From Plasmodium coatneyi (Eukaryota; Apicomplexa; Aconoidasida; Haemosporida; Plasmodiidae): 64,000 bases of DNA. This document shows, in pieces, positions 21,733 through 34,380 of the stretch (positions within the stretch are counted from its first letter, which is position 1; every line of letters starts with the position of its first letter). The stretch covers positions 1,082,426 through 1,146,425 of the forward strand of contig NC_033556.1 in assembly GCF_001680005.1 (NCBI RefSeq), read 5' to 3'. A program made the translations under genes and the position numbers. The notes beneath the pieces are model-generated. The model worked only from the letters and a program-made list of their open reading frames with translations. It was not told the DNA's origin and did not search any database.

Positions 21733-22877
21733 TGTCTACCATTAAATGTAATGCACCGTTGTATGTAACATTGGAAAAGTGTGTCCCTCTCTCCCACACC
21801 TCAGGAGGAGGTGATATAAATAACCACGCACAGATCATACAGTGTGAAAAGGGTAAATTGGCTTTTTTTCCATTTGTTCCTTTCCTTTTTTTTTTTTCCT
21901 TTTTCGTTGATTCCTTTTTTTTCCATTCTTTAATATGCATAAAACACTTTTTCAAAGGTGAGTTCTTTTTCTTCTTCGTGCCCCGCTTCTTTGGGAGAGT
22001 ATATTCTTTCCCTTTCATGCAGAGTTATTCAAAAACATACAAATGAATGAAAGAAAAAAAAGAAGTAGAAGAAAATAGAAAGGGACGGAAAAAGGAAGTA
22101 GTTTCTATTTTTGAGTGATCATAAACAAGGGAAGGTATAATATAAAGAATTATTATAGGAATATATATATCTCTTTCTGTAAAAGGTACTTTGTGCAAAA
22201 TTTTTTTTTTTTTCATGCCACATATATAGTACATTTCATTCCATAAAATTTTTGTATTCTTCTCTTTTTGTGCATATTGATGAATATGTGCACACTTAAA
22301 GAATAGAGAAGAATGCTGTGCATGAACTATACAATATATGTGCGCGAACAATTTTTAATAAATCACCTGAACAACAGTGCAACACAAATTATGTGACATA
22401 GGCAGAAATTTTTTTTCCGATGAAAATTTCGCCCCTCTTATATATATAGTAACGGAGAACTATAAATAGTAATATAATGTTTCCAAACAATGACCATACA
22501 CAAATACAATAATATAATGCATGTATAAAGGGGAAATGTATGGAACAATTTTAATTTCTTCCCTTCCTTATTTTATTATTTTAACATATTCGTACATATT
22601 TCACTCTAACTCTCTGTACATGATGATTTGATACATGTATATATGTAATGTATTATAAATGTTTAAAAAATCAACAGTGTACATTGCTGGAAAAAGGAAT
22701 AAAATTTTGGACACGCCTTCATGCATAATCATTATCATAGAACGTGCGCAGAAAAGTTCTCATATATGGAATATTCCGAATTTTTTTTTTTGGGCGGGGG
22801 GGAAAAAATATATATATAAACACCGTGTTTCTAACATAAATTTTATTACTTACAAAAGCAATGTACAAATGTGAACA
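21733..22877. other. Intergenic spacer
   Basis: AT-rich with poly(T) and TATA stretches. A CATAATCATTATCATAGAAC-type sequence near 22722 resembles one near 13585 upstream of another KIR. No ORF supported. Confidence 0.55.
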
Positions 22878-24568
22878 ATGACACCAGAACCATCCAAAGG
22901 ACCACTAACGGTTAGCACTACTACTACCACTACTTCTTCTTCGTCCATTATTCAAAGTAGTGTGGATACATACATACACATATTATTCATATTATTCATG
23001 TGTAATAATTTATCCTACTATATATAGTAAAAATGTAGGAAGGTACATGGGAGTACATATATATATATTCATGTATTCCATTAAAAAATTGCATTTTTGT
23101 AGGAGGAAAATTTGAAGGGCTTAACGTCAAGAAGGAAATATTCTGAACTGAACGTAGGGTTAAGTTCTTATAGCTCAATCTGTCCTGGATTGAAAGATAA
23201 GGAGACTGAAATAAAGAGTACATTGGGAAACCATGATAGTGAGGGGAAATATGCAAAGAAGATAGTTGGAGCTTACTGTGATGCATCCACCATAGCAGGT
23301 AGTCAATCCTATAGTGAGCCATGTCAATATTTCTATTATTGGTTATGGGATCTATTAACTAACCAATTAAAGATTACGCCACCTTTGGAAATTATGAAAA
23401 AGATCTACGGAGCATTTGAAGGTCTTTCTGTTCAGATGGCGTGTAAAAATATAAACGAAAATATAACTGACGAAACTATATTCCCTCATATGAAAACACA
23501 TTTCGACTATTACCAAGACTATGATACTATAATGCAGCACTTAGGGTATGGTGGTAGTGGTGGTGTTAGTGGTGGTACAAAGACTTGTGATTCAACCTAT
23601 CACAAACACCTCGATGCCATTAAAGACGCATGTAAAGCTATAGAAGAGGATTGCAAAAAAGAGGGGGGGCCACAGAAGAGTGGTAAGTATTGTAGCCCGC
23701 TTCAAGCGGCGGCCAACGCGGACGGAGCAGCTGGAAAATACTGTAAACGGGACAAACTGGAAGAACTGAAATGTAACCTTCCCAAACCCAAACCAAATCC
23801 TAATCCAAACCAAGCTGGAAGCAGCGGTTCCTTTAGTGATGCGGATTTACAGAGTACAGGTGGTGCCGCTACACCTACTGCTGTGTCTGCTGCCGCCGCT
23901 ATGCCTTCCATATTTGCCGCACTCGGTCTACCAACAATCGCCTTCCTTCTATATAAAGTAAGTAGTGCAATTAACATTATAATTTCAATTACAAAAATTA
24001 TAATTATAAGTACATAATTATAATTATAATTACCACCACCACAATATTATCACCATAATGTTACCACTACCAAAGTAATAATTACCACCACCCAAACCAC
24101 TATGTACTTGAAATATGTCTACATACATATACATATGTATATATGTACCTATATCTCTATATACATATATATGGACATATATATATATATGTATGTAGAC
24201 ATATTTCCATCCTTCCTTCCATACACCCCTTCCCTCCTCTTTTGCCTTAACAACCTTCGTAGTACAAACTTTTACCTTCTGGAATAAAGAACTTCCTCGG
24301 AAGCAGTAGCAAAAGTAGCAATAATAATAGAAGGAGAGGAAGATCTGTCAGGAGGCGGAACTTCGACGACACACTCACAGAAGACACCTTAACAGCAGAT
24401 AGTTCAACAGAATACTCCACACATAGTTCCACGATAGGTGACGATTCGACAGATGATCATTCTAACATATATGATCGTGGTAGATCACCACGACGTGTTG
24501 GAAGAAGGACAAATAATAATAATACAACCAGTCGTCGTCCAAGGAATATCAGTTATCAAGCAATGTAA
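22878..24568 (+). CDS. KIR: KIR protein with host CD99-like segment
   Basis: Exons are 22878-22910 (MTPEPSKGPLT), 23103-23957 and 24263-24568; 397 residues. The Vir-like domain has LTSRRKYSEL, GAYCDASTIA, CQYFYYWLWDLL and THFDYYQDYDT plus a Gly/Ser insert (YGGSGGVSGG). Before the membrane segment, at residues about 238-260, it carries PKPKPNPNPN, two other residues, then GSSGSFSDADL. From memory this strongly resembles the extracellular part of primate CD99 (PNPNPN...SSGSFSDADL). KIR proteins of P. knowlesi are known to contain CD99-like stretches. An Ala-rich membrane segment ends FLLYK. The last exon is basic, with an LTEDTLTADSSTEYST-like region, and ends NISYQAM. Confidence 0.92.
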
Positions 24569-25009
24569 TGTTCCTCCTTCCCCATCCCTCCGACCTTGTC
24601 CATAACTACAGTAATGTTATAATATTCCACACATACATATATATAAAAAAAGAGAACAAATATGTTTTTCCAGTTCACATAAATTGTTCACTAATTTATG
24701 AATGGGTGGATGTACCACCATTATTACTTTTACACATATATACATAAATATATTTAATTTAAAAAGGGAAAATAAAAAAAATAAGAGGAAAAAAATGTTA
24801 TTCAACACTTACAACTTTGCAACTTACAACTTATAATTTACAACTTACAACTTATAATTTACAACTTACAACTTACACACCTAGAACTTACAACTTTGCA
24901 ACTTTACAACTTACATACTTACAAGGTACAACTTATAAATTTATATTTGGATTAGGATTTTTGTATTATGATTTATATTTAGACTAGGATATGGATTTGT
25001 ATTTATAAT
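24569..25009. other. Convergent spacer containing an ACAACTTA repeat array
   Basis: Between the stops of a plus-strand KIR and a minus-strand 2TM gene. It contains the short repeat array at 24806-24935 and AT-rich filler. No ORF. Confidence 0.6.
24806..24935. repeat. ACAACTTA-type short tandem repeat
   Basis: Alternating ACAACTTACA and ACTTATAATTT units form a locally regular array of roughly 8 to 18-bp periods, ending in looser copies. Confidence 0.85.
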
Positions 25010-25944
25010 TTATAATTTGTGTCTTTTGTATTTGGATCGTTGGATATATTTTTTTCTTGCTCTACAATAGTAGAAACCGCATAGTGCACCTAACATGAGG
25101 AATCCTATTATTGCAAGAGATGTGCCCAACACTATCGAACTTATTGAATCTTGTGGAACAAGAAAACCAACAGCTTCTTTAGATACTGCCTTTCCTGCTT
25201 TTACTGCTATTACAGCTTTGAAATCTTCTACAGCATTCAAAGATGCTGTAGCTTCTGGAGATTGCAGAAATGCACTGAGGGCAGATAGAATAATCTCCAC
25301 ATTTTTGCTCACATAAAGCAAAATAAATAATGAAAGTGCCACCATAACTACTATAAGTAGTAATAAACTTCTATGTTTAAATTTTCCATATTTACATTTT
25401 TTATATAACCTTCGACATTTATCTCGCAAAGTGGTATTCTTCTTTCTATGTGGTAAATTACATGAATTTATTCCTAAATTTGAATTTTTAGGTGATTCAT
25501 TTGGGAAGGTGTTTCTAAAGGGGTCATTATTACTGTTTTCATTATAAAATGAGCTTTGCAACGTTGTTCTAACAACAGATTCACCACTTGTTATTGATGA
25601 TCCTGTACTGCTTGAATCACTTCCATCTGAGGTGTCAAAACCGCTAGGCGTTTTATCCCATGATGGCGTGGCGTGCACTAGGACCTAAAAAAAAAAAAGA
25701 TTGTTAGGGCGAAGGAAGAGAAGGGTTGTTAAGGTTGTTAGGTGGTTGATGGAAGGAAGTTTGTTATGGTAGTGGAAAATTCTTTTTCTCTCTTTCCTTT
25801 CTATTCTTAATAAAAAGATGGGAATTAATTATAGTAATGTGCGCGATTATTTTAAAAGTGCAGTTATTATTTTACATAGTTGGGGTATTGCCAAAGGAAT
25901 AGGGATGCGAAGGTGAGTATGAAATATTTTGTGAGAGATGCCAT
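25010..25944 (-). CDS. 2TM-family exported-type protein
   Basis: Exon 1 (25944-25876) encodes the 23-residue leader MASLTKYFIL ending LFLWQYPNY. Exon 2 (25684-25010) follows a T-rich TTTTAG acceptor. About 247 residues. Order: leader, a Ser/Thr/Asp-rich stretch (GSDSSSTGSSITSG), an Asn-rich stretch, a basic cluster (CRRLYKKCKYGKFKHR), a hydrophobic segment (LLLLIVVMVALSLFILLYV), an Ala-rich helical stretch with AVEDFKAVIAVKAGKAV, a second hydrophobic segment (SLAIIGFLMLGALCGFYYC) and a basic tail. The two membrane segments bracket a loop of about 60 residues. No canonical export motif. Function unknown. Confidence 0.8.
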
Positions 25945-28743
25945 TTTATTTTGTTTGCAGTTCTTTATCTTTTTTTGTTTTATTCTTTAATTTAATAAAA
26001 TTTTAAAATTGTGACAATATTTTTCCTTCATGTATATGGAATGTATGATTATTTCTTCTTTCTATAATGTGCAATTTTTATATTAAGTCACTTTTGGGGC
26101 GCATATGATGGAATGTTATTCTTCCTTTATAAGTGTGTATACATTTATATTATAAATGGATGGAGTAATTAAAATGTACACAATAATTAATGCAAAAGAT
26201 GTAATAATTTAAAATAATTAAAAAAGTGGTTCATTTTTTTTAAATTGCACATAATTATTATGTTATTTCAAAAATTTTTATGTTCAAAGAAGTAGGAGTG
26301 GAAGTGTTTCGTATTCTTCCTTTTTTTTTTTTTCTACAAAGGGATAGAGAGAGAAAGAGAGCGAAGAAAAAAGTTCGCTCTCTAATTATATAACAGTTCT
26401 AACAGTGTAATAAGTACGATTTGCTCATATTGTCAGCATATTCGAATTATGCATGTTTGTGCCGAAAATTTTTTTTGTTGCTTCAAGTTCAGATATAACA
26501 GTGAATAGAAACTGTTTAAGGGAGTACATTAGTTCTCTTATGTGCTCAGATGGTGGAATGTTTTTAGGGTGTGGAATGTTTTTTTTTTTTAGATGTAGAG
26601 CATTAATATTGCTACTTCGGTTTAGTGGTTATGTGTAGGGACAAATTTTTTGTGCTTTTTTTTTGTGATATACTATGATCAATTTCCCCTCGGGAGAGAG
26701 TGTACAACAATGTTCCACTGTTGTCAATTATTTTTTGTACTTTTAATTTTATAATAACTATTGGTATCGTGCAAAAATATTATATACACACATTGATTCA
26801 TATGTACGTGAACAGCATTACTTATCCTATTTCCGTTAGAAATTGTGAGTAGCTGCTATAATACCTAATGCGCACAAAGGACCATGGTACACATAATCTC
26901 CGTTATGCACTTTTTTTTCATTTATTGCGCACGTACTCTATGTTCGCCATAAATTTGCATCTTTCTTCTTGTTTAGATTAAAAAAAATTCTTCCAAAAAG
27001 AAAGTTCTTCCCCCCGAAAAAAAGGTTTCCTTCATCCCAAACAACGGTCCTACTACCAACCACCATAACAACCTTCCTTCCACCCTACCACTTAACAACC
27101 CATCCTAGCACCTCTAACATAACATTCCTTCGACCCAGCTAACAACCTACCACCCACCTACCACGCCTAACAACCTTCATTCCACCCTACCACCTAACAA
27201 CGCTCCTACGACCATACGACCTACATACCCCCCTTATACTCTTATACCATGATTATAATGTATATGTAGACACAATTCCTCATGGTTCTTATGTAGAACT
27301 ATTATTATATTCATTGTAGTTCACTGCACAGCATTGTATTGCATTATGCTATATGGACAATCTATTCATACGTACATATGTTTTTCTCCATGATAATAAT
27401 GTGTGCATCCCCCATAATAATGGGGGATGATGTTCTACCCCACTACAACTGCCCCCCAAAAAAGGAGGGGAAAAATAAATCTACATATGTGTACACCCAT
27501 GTAAACTTCGCTCACCTCACCCTTTTCCAAGTTGGTGCTTTAGCACATTATATATATTATGTTACAGTAAATGTAGAAATAACAACGATGATACACATAT
27601 GGATGATACATACATATATGTATGTGCTGCTGAAATGATATGTGCACGCCAAGGTAAAGGGTGGAACCTATGAATCTTTCCCTGAAACACTCCCCTCAGA
27701 ATGCAATTAAATCTTTGAAATAGAACGCGGGAAAAAGGGAAGAAAGGAATAAGTTAATGCACATAATATAATATGCAGTTAAAAGGAAAGGGGAGGTGGT
27801 AGTAATTCTCAAATGGTGTACATAATATAATATGCATATATTCCACATGTAAGTGAATTAGTTATAATAATTTTCTTTTTTTAAGAGGAAGAAGAAAAAG
27901 AAAGGAAGAAGGGAGAAATTAATATTACTGAACAATCATAAACGGAAAAGGAAGGGTGTACCGAAAAAAGAGGTACTGTTCCACAGATGTGCACATATTC
28001 CTTTCTTTTTTTTCCATATAACCAATTTAACCTCTCGTATTATAAGTGTACCATGAATTTTATAAATATGTATACGCTCTTCATTTATTACATATTAAGC
28101 AATATTTTTTACACTAAGAAGAAAAGTATTCTGTGTATACATGAACTGTGCACTACATATATATATGTGCACGTTAACAAATATTTTTTTAATAATTTTT
28201 CACCCTTAAGAATAAAACGCAAAGGAATAATACATGCTAAAATTCCGTTCCTTCAGGAGAGGGAAGATGGAGCTTATGAATGCGGAGTGCATAGGTGAAC
28301 ACACAGTAATAATGTTGCAATGAATACCCTCTACACAATGCAAATAATATCATTCATGAAGAATATATGTAGGAATAATTTGATTTTTCCTTATTCCTTC
28401 TTATTCCTTATTTTCTTATTTTCAGAGCACACTTTTTTTCCTACATTTTTTATGCCTTAAATTATATACGGCACGGTACGATTTTGATGAATACATGTGT
28501 ACGTGTATATAGGGTATGTTACTATTACGGTTCACGTTAAAACTGAACAATATATATTGTAGGAAGGAAAAAGGAGGGAGCAAATATTTCATATTCATTC
28601 ATTCATATCCACTGTATTATAGAAAAACTGAAACCTAAAAAGGGAAAGATTTCATATATATTTATTCTACATATATGAAGTGCACAGAACGTTCTAGCAT
28701 AAAATTCAAATTACATATACAGAACAAATGTATATAAGGAAAA
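25945..28743. other. Long intergenic spacer
   Basis: 2.8 kb without a supported gene. It contains poly(T)/AT-rich promoter-like sequence, a purine run near 26345-26370, degenerate C-rich CCTTCCACCCTACCAC repeats at 27050-27230, and from about 27920 a KIR-type upstream block (TTACTGAACAATCATAAACG) shared with the flanks near 13040 and 43487. Short frames at 26453-26638 and 27339-27638 look like chance. Confidence 0.6.
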
Positions 28744-31249
28744 ATGGCAGCAGGTTCAGTAAGTGTCAAAAAAAGGGGAAAACACACAAACAAACACAAA
28801 AAAGGGGAAGAATTATCTTCCCTGTTTATATTTGACAACTTAATATTGTACATATTCCACTTCCATGTTCGACTTCCTTACACCCGGCCATTCCACTTCC
28901 TTCTCTGTGTTACCCATTCTATATATTTTTGTAGGACGCTGCTTCGAGTAAGTTACCCTCAGATGAAATATATGCTGAATTCGATAAGGAGATAGAGGAA
29001 TGTGTAACTGAAAGGGGAGGGATACCAAAAAACAAAGTGCAAATAGCACTAGGTGTTTCCAGTGAGTGGTTGGTAGGCGGAATTACGGATGGAAGTTTGC
29101 ACAGACCAATTGTCAATGCTTGGTGTCGAACTTGTGAATTGAAGGGGAGGGGGTACCATCCACGCAATGCTCATTGGTGTAATTTTCTATATTTTTGGAT
29201 AGGTCATAAAATAAATGGAAAATTGCGTGGTCATGATTTTTCGAAAGCTATGAAGATAATTTACCAAAAGATGCAGGAGCACGCACATATAAGTGAGTGC
29301 AATAATGTGTATGATGATATTAGTGAAAGCTTTTTCCCATGGGCTAAAGATCTATTTGATTACAATTATAATAAGAGTGTTCTAGAGAAAAAGAATGATT
29401 GTAATGCATATAAAGATAGTGCAGGATATCAGGAACTTCAGGGAAAAGCTGAAACAGCATATGAGAAGTTATGTGAGAAATGCAATGAAGATGGTAATGA
29501 TAAGTATTGTAGAAAATTTAAACAGATACACCAAAATTGTAGTACTCAGCCATTACCACCATTAGCATGTACTTCAACAAGCCAAGTGCAGATCCAAGCA
29601 GAGGCACAATCGGAAGACGAAACAGGTGCCTCTTCCGAGGACGAAGACGAGGAGTACGACATTGACGAGGTAACAAGCAGTGGGGGAAGGAAATATAGTG
29701 GAGGAAAGGAAGCATGGAAGGAAGGAGGTTTCCTTCCTTCCACCCCTAACAATCATCCTTCCTTCCTGTGTTCAATATAAATAATTAAAGAGTGCGTGCT
29801 TATAATATTTTATGCGCAGTGTAATAAATTTATAGAAAAAGGGAATAAATGGAAAAATGCATATATACGTATACACATTCTGCTCAATTACATTTATAGG
29901 GGGGGGAGGAACTAAATGATTTACCTTCAAGGAAAAAGTATAAGGAATTGGATGAGAAGGCCAATAGTGATAATAAGGATGATTGCAGTAGTAAAGTAAA
30001 GGAAGAATTAGGAAAGAATAATATAGATGTCAATGATCAAAATAAAGTTATGAAGGCATTTTGCCATATATATGACATGGAAGATAGCACACGTACGGAC
30101 GAAGGGTGGTGTGATTACTTTTATTTTTGGGTGGGTAAAATGTTATCGAGAAATATGGAGGACGAAAAATTCAAGACAACTATGAAGGGATGCAAGGATG
30201 ATGTGTTCAATGGTCAGGGGGAATCTAAATGTGACTTCCTTCGCACTCCGGAAGAGAAAAAAGTATTTTCTGCATACAAAAGAATGTTCGATTATGACAA
30301 AAACAAAGATTCTATTGGGCAAAAATTAACGGGAGGTAAGGATGTATCGTGTCCTAAGGAGTATAACAAATATTTAAGGAGAGTACGGTCTGCTTATAGA
30401 ACCATGCGTAAAAAATGCTCGCAGGATGATAGTTATGAATGGTGTAGGAAGTTTGTAGGGTGGTATGAGCATTATAAAAAGAAGAAAAAATTAGACTTAA
30501 ATTGTAAACTGGAACTTACGGCAACGCAGAAACAAAGTAGGGATTTATCACCTGGAGCAGGGGAACCACATTCTTCAATTAGTTCAGACCATACTGGGAA
30601 CACCAACAACAGCAACATCACCCCTATCGTATCTGCCACACTTCCAATAATAGGATTACCAACAATTCTTTTCTTTCTATATAAGGTAATAATTACAATT
30701 ATAGTAACAACTACAAAAAATATATAAGAACACAATATAACTAATATGTGTGTACACATACATACACACACATAACATAATATAATATAACAATATATAC
30801 ATATCCATATATAACTATATATATATGTACATATGTATGTACATATATATATACATAACGTATGTGTATATATGTCTACATGTATATGTACATATTCCTT
30901 CCACCCTCACACCCCCTCTTTCCACTCCCTTTTCTTTTTTATTTTTTAGTATAATCTTCTACCTGATTGGATCCAAAACCAATTTGGGAAAAACAGCGGA
31001 GGAAGGAACAGCGAAAATGGAAGAAAGAAAAGAAGATCAACCAATGGACATCACCACCTTGATACACTCACAGAAGATGACGACACCTTAACAGCATACT
31101 CGACAGTAGCGGACTCAACAGTAGGTTCTGTGGAAGAAGATAATTCTACCATATATAATGGTGAACAACCACCCAGAAGAACGGGAAGAGCAGGAAGAAC
31201 AAATACGGCACCCAATAGGCGAAATAATATACGTTATCAAGCAATGTAA
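28744..31249 (+). CDS. KIR: Two-domain KIR protein
   Basis: Exons are 28744-28758 (MAAGS), 28935-29669, 29900-30685 and 30950-31249; about 611 residues. Domain 1 has SKLPSDEIYAEF, NAWCRTCELKG, CNFLYFWIGHKI and LFDYNYNKS and ends in an acidic linker (SSEDEDEEYDIDE). Domain 2 has LNDLPSRKKYKEL, KAFCHIYDMED, WCDYFYFWVGKML and MFDYDKNKDS and is of the same subtype as the single-domain KIRs at 20282 and 44265. The membrane segment ends FFLYK. The last exon starts YNLLPDWIQN and ends NIRYQAM. Intron 2 begins right after the acidic linker. Confidence 0.9.
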
Positions 31250-32157
31250 TGTCCTCCTTTTTTTTCATTAATTCTGCATCACATATAATTACACCTACCA
31301 GACACTCTCTAATAATAGCACCACCACACCACACTGACAAACACACCAGACCGCACACTCTAATAATAATACCACCACCACACCGACACCACTCTAATAA
31401 TAATACATTAATACGCAGATGTAGTAATACACTAATACTGGAGTACATTCTATAAAACTTTAATTCTGCCGTGCTATACTTAAAAAAAAATAATTCCATT
31501 TCCTTCCACCCTAATACCTTCCTAACACATGCCAACAACGTGCAAAAAAAAAGGGGGCGAACTCACCTACTACTTCTTTTTTTAGCTTTCCTTCCTCCTT
31601 TTTTGAACTGTTTTATATTCACCTTCCTATTTAAAATTTGAAGCAATACAAAAAAAAAAAGAAATTTTTTTTTTTTGAGCGCATATGCACATACACATAT
31701 GCATCTACATATATAATGTTAATGCTCAAAATATGTGAGCATAATTAGCTTGTATTGTACTGATAGGAAGTGCGACACATATAATGAGAGAGAAAAAAGT
31801 GCTCATATTAATTTTTCTCTATATAGAAAAAAATACTAATCACATTAATTAATTTTTGAAACAACATAATATAATTATGTAACTAAAACCTACATCCTCC
31901 ATTATTTTGAATTAAGATATTTATTTTTCTATATGTATTATTATACATTCTAATTCTTTCTAATTTAAAATATATATGTAACACACTTATAATTAAACAT
32001 TCAATCAAATGCGCATACAAACGAAGTAATATGCATTTCACATTAAAGAGAGAAAAAAAAAGGGAAAAACAAAAAGAAAGAAAAATATCCTTTATTTCAA
32101 ACTTGTTTCCTTCTAAAAAAAGAAGAAAATTAAAAAAAAAACAGCAAAAACAGCAAA
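31250..32157. promoter_or_regulatory. 2TM-gene upstream block (first copy)
   Basis: Begins with a TAATAATACCACCACAC-type short repeat (31300-31400). It then has a segment at 31395-31490 nearly identical to 46290-46371 (AATACGCAGATGTAGTAATA, then GGAGTACATTCT). Further matches occur at 31720-31830 against 46590-46680. Both copies lie between a KIR stop and a plus-strand 2TM start, so the block probably includes the 2TM promoter. Confidence 0.65.
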
Positions 32158-33023
32158 ATGTTATTCCTTGCAAAAATTTTTACACTCAGCTTGATACTGT
32201 ACTCCTGGTCAGAACATGACCACCACCACCATGTATGACAATAACAACTATTACACTTTTAGAGCTCGGCGAACATATTCGTTATGATTATGAATGAATA
32301 TTTTTTTTTACACTTCTATAATAAAAGTAGAAAAAAAAATTCCACCACCATAACAACCTTCCTTCGCCCTATCACCTTTTCCTTTTGTTTTAGGTGAGTG
32401 CTGTAAGCACATCATCATCAAAGAAAGGAGGAGGTCATAATAATAGTAAAAACAGGCAATTTCACAGCGTAGATGCCAGTATGATCACCTTATTAACGCG
32501 AAGTAATAATATACCAACATCATCGGAAGAGGGGGATGATTTCCTTTCTAGTGTAAGTGGCAATTCCCTCGATGATGCCTTGTTAGAAGAGGAAGAACTC
32601 AGAAGGCTGCAATCAGGGAGCTCATCAGGAGGGACACGACGTGGAAGAAGCAATGGAACAACACAAAATAAAGGAATAAAAACAAAATTCAAAGAATGCT
32701 GCCATAAATTGACACATTATAAGGCTAAGAATAAATTATTACTGACCCTCATATTTGTCATTGCAGTTTCTTATCCATCAGTTCTATATTGGGTTAGCAT
32801 TATTCCTACTCTTGCACAGAAACAATTATATATCATGGGAACAACGAATGCAATATTGATGGTTGGAGTTCCTATAATCATGGCGTTAGTCTATTTTGGC
32901 ATACTATTTTGGTTTTATCGTTCCAAAGTATGGATTAAATGTATTATAGAAAATGAAGAACTACGAAAGTTTCTCAGGAAAGAAGAACTTGCAGAAACAG
33001 GACACCTGAGGAGTAGGAAATAA
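32158..33023 (+). CDS. 2TM-family exported-type protein
   Basis: Exon 1 (32158-32232) encodes MLFLAKIFTLSLILYSWSE and then DHHHH before a GTATGA donor. Exon 2 (32394-33023) begins with VSAVSTSSSKKGG. About 234 residues. Order: leader, Ser/Asn/Gly-rich region, acidic LLEEEELRRLQS, a basic Lys/Cys cluster (KFKECCHKLTHYKAKNK), two hydrophobic segments (LLLTLIFVIAVSYPSVLYWV and LMVGVPIIMALVYFGILFWF) and a charged tail with LRKFLRKEELAE. The leader lacks the PNHY ending of its relatives and ends in five residues with four His. The VSA-x-STSS start of exon 2 matches the gene at 12268. Function unknown. Confidence 0.8.
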
Positions 33024-34380
33024 TAAAGTTGTTCTTTCTCATTTTTTTTTTCTTTTTAAAAAAAAGGAAGAAGCAGTATTGACTTTTTTTTTTCTAAAAT
33101 TTATGAATATGCTACAGGGGTTGTTCTTTTTCCTTATACACTTTTTTCCTAATACACTTCTTTTTTTCTTCCATGTACACAGACACATATGTTTGGTGTC
33201 AAAAACCTTACTGTCTGTTTATTCATATAATCAACTCTTTATTAATATTATTATAAGAAGGAGGAGGAAGAATAAAACGTACTTTTAAAAGGGGAGCGGT
33301 GGGGGAAGGGAAGGAAAAGGACATTATATTCAAGGGTTCATGTAACGTTGCATAGGACGTCTTACATGCTATGGTAAACAATATTCTTCCTTCTTTGTTT
33401 CCATTGTCCCCGCAGTGGATGTTGTTGCATATTATGCGATATAACGTACCGTAGAACTCTGTGTTATTGAATTTTCTGTTGAATATTATTCAGCAGAATT
33501 TTCTTCTTAGTACAATGTTAAGCCCATAGTGGAAGTTCCTGCTAAATGTATTGATGTTCCATGATAGGGGGAACCCATTTCTTCTTCCGTTTCCTTTTGG
33601 TGGTGATGAATTACATATTTTAAAATAAAAAAAAGGAAGGGAAGAAAACGTACAAATTATACTAATTACTGCTCTATATTTCTTTTTATAATTCTTTAAA
33701 AAAAAGGAAGAAAAAAAGCAATTACACAAAAATAAAAACGTTTGTAACAAAAAAAAATTTAATGAACATATTTTAGATGTTCAATACAAAAAAAATTTTC
33801 CAACCAAACCAAGTCAAAATAAAGTGAAGGAGGAGGAAAGAAAAAAAAAATTTTGTTTTTTTTCTTTTTTTTTCCTTTTTTCTCTTTCTTTGTGAAACTT
33901 ATATTAATTATATTTAGTAAAGTGAACACTTTAGTCAAAATAATAAACAGTGAAGAATTAAAAAAAAAAAAGAAAAAATGTTTCACTCTTATACATACAC
34001 AACAACTGAATAAGATATATAATAGTTCAATATTCTGATTAATAATTCACAGTACAATAGTACAGTAATTAAATGAGCAATGTATGGGAAATTTTAAATT
34101 TCTAATTTTATTATGTGATTCCTCAGCACATTTTCCTTTTTACTTTTATTCCTTAATTATATGTATATATGCATGTCATAATTTCCTATACATATATATA
34201 AAGTGTCATTACCGTTTATACATTTTTAAGGAAAAGTATATATAATGAACTCTGAGCACAAATTTAATAACCATAATTATAGAACAAGCAGAATTTTCTA
34301 TACGTATGTATTATGTACGGAATAATAAAGAAAAGTTTTAACATAAATTCATACTATATAACGAAGAATCTATGTAAACC
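33024..34380. other. Intergenic spacer
   Basis: AT-rich. 33241-33300 (TATTATTATAAGAAGGA and AATAAAACGTACTTTTAAAA) recurs at 39768-39845. No ORF supported. Confidence 0.6.

Noticed and set aside
26453..26638. 61-codon open frame
   Set aside because: No conserved features, flanked by AT-rich spacer.
27339..27638. 99-codon open frame
   Set aside because: Tyr/Met/Thr-rich product of AT-rich sequence; no splice context or homology I can name.
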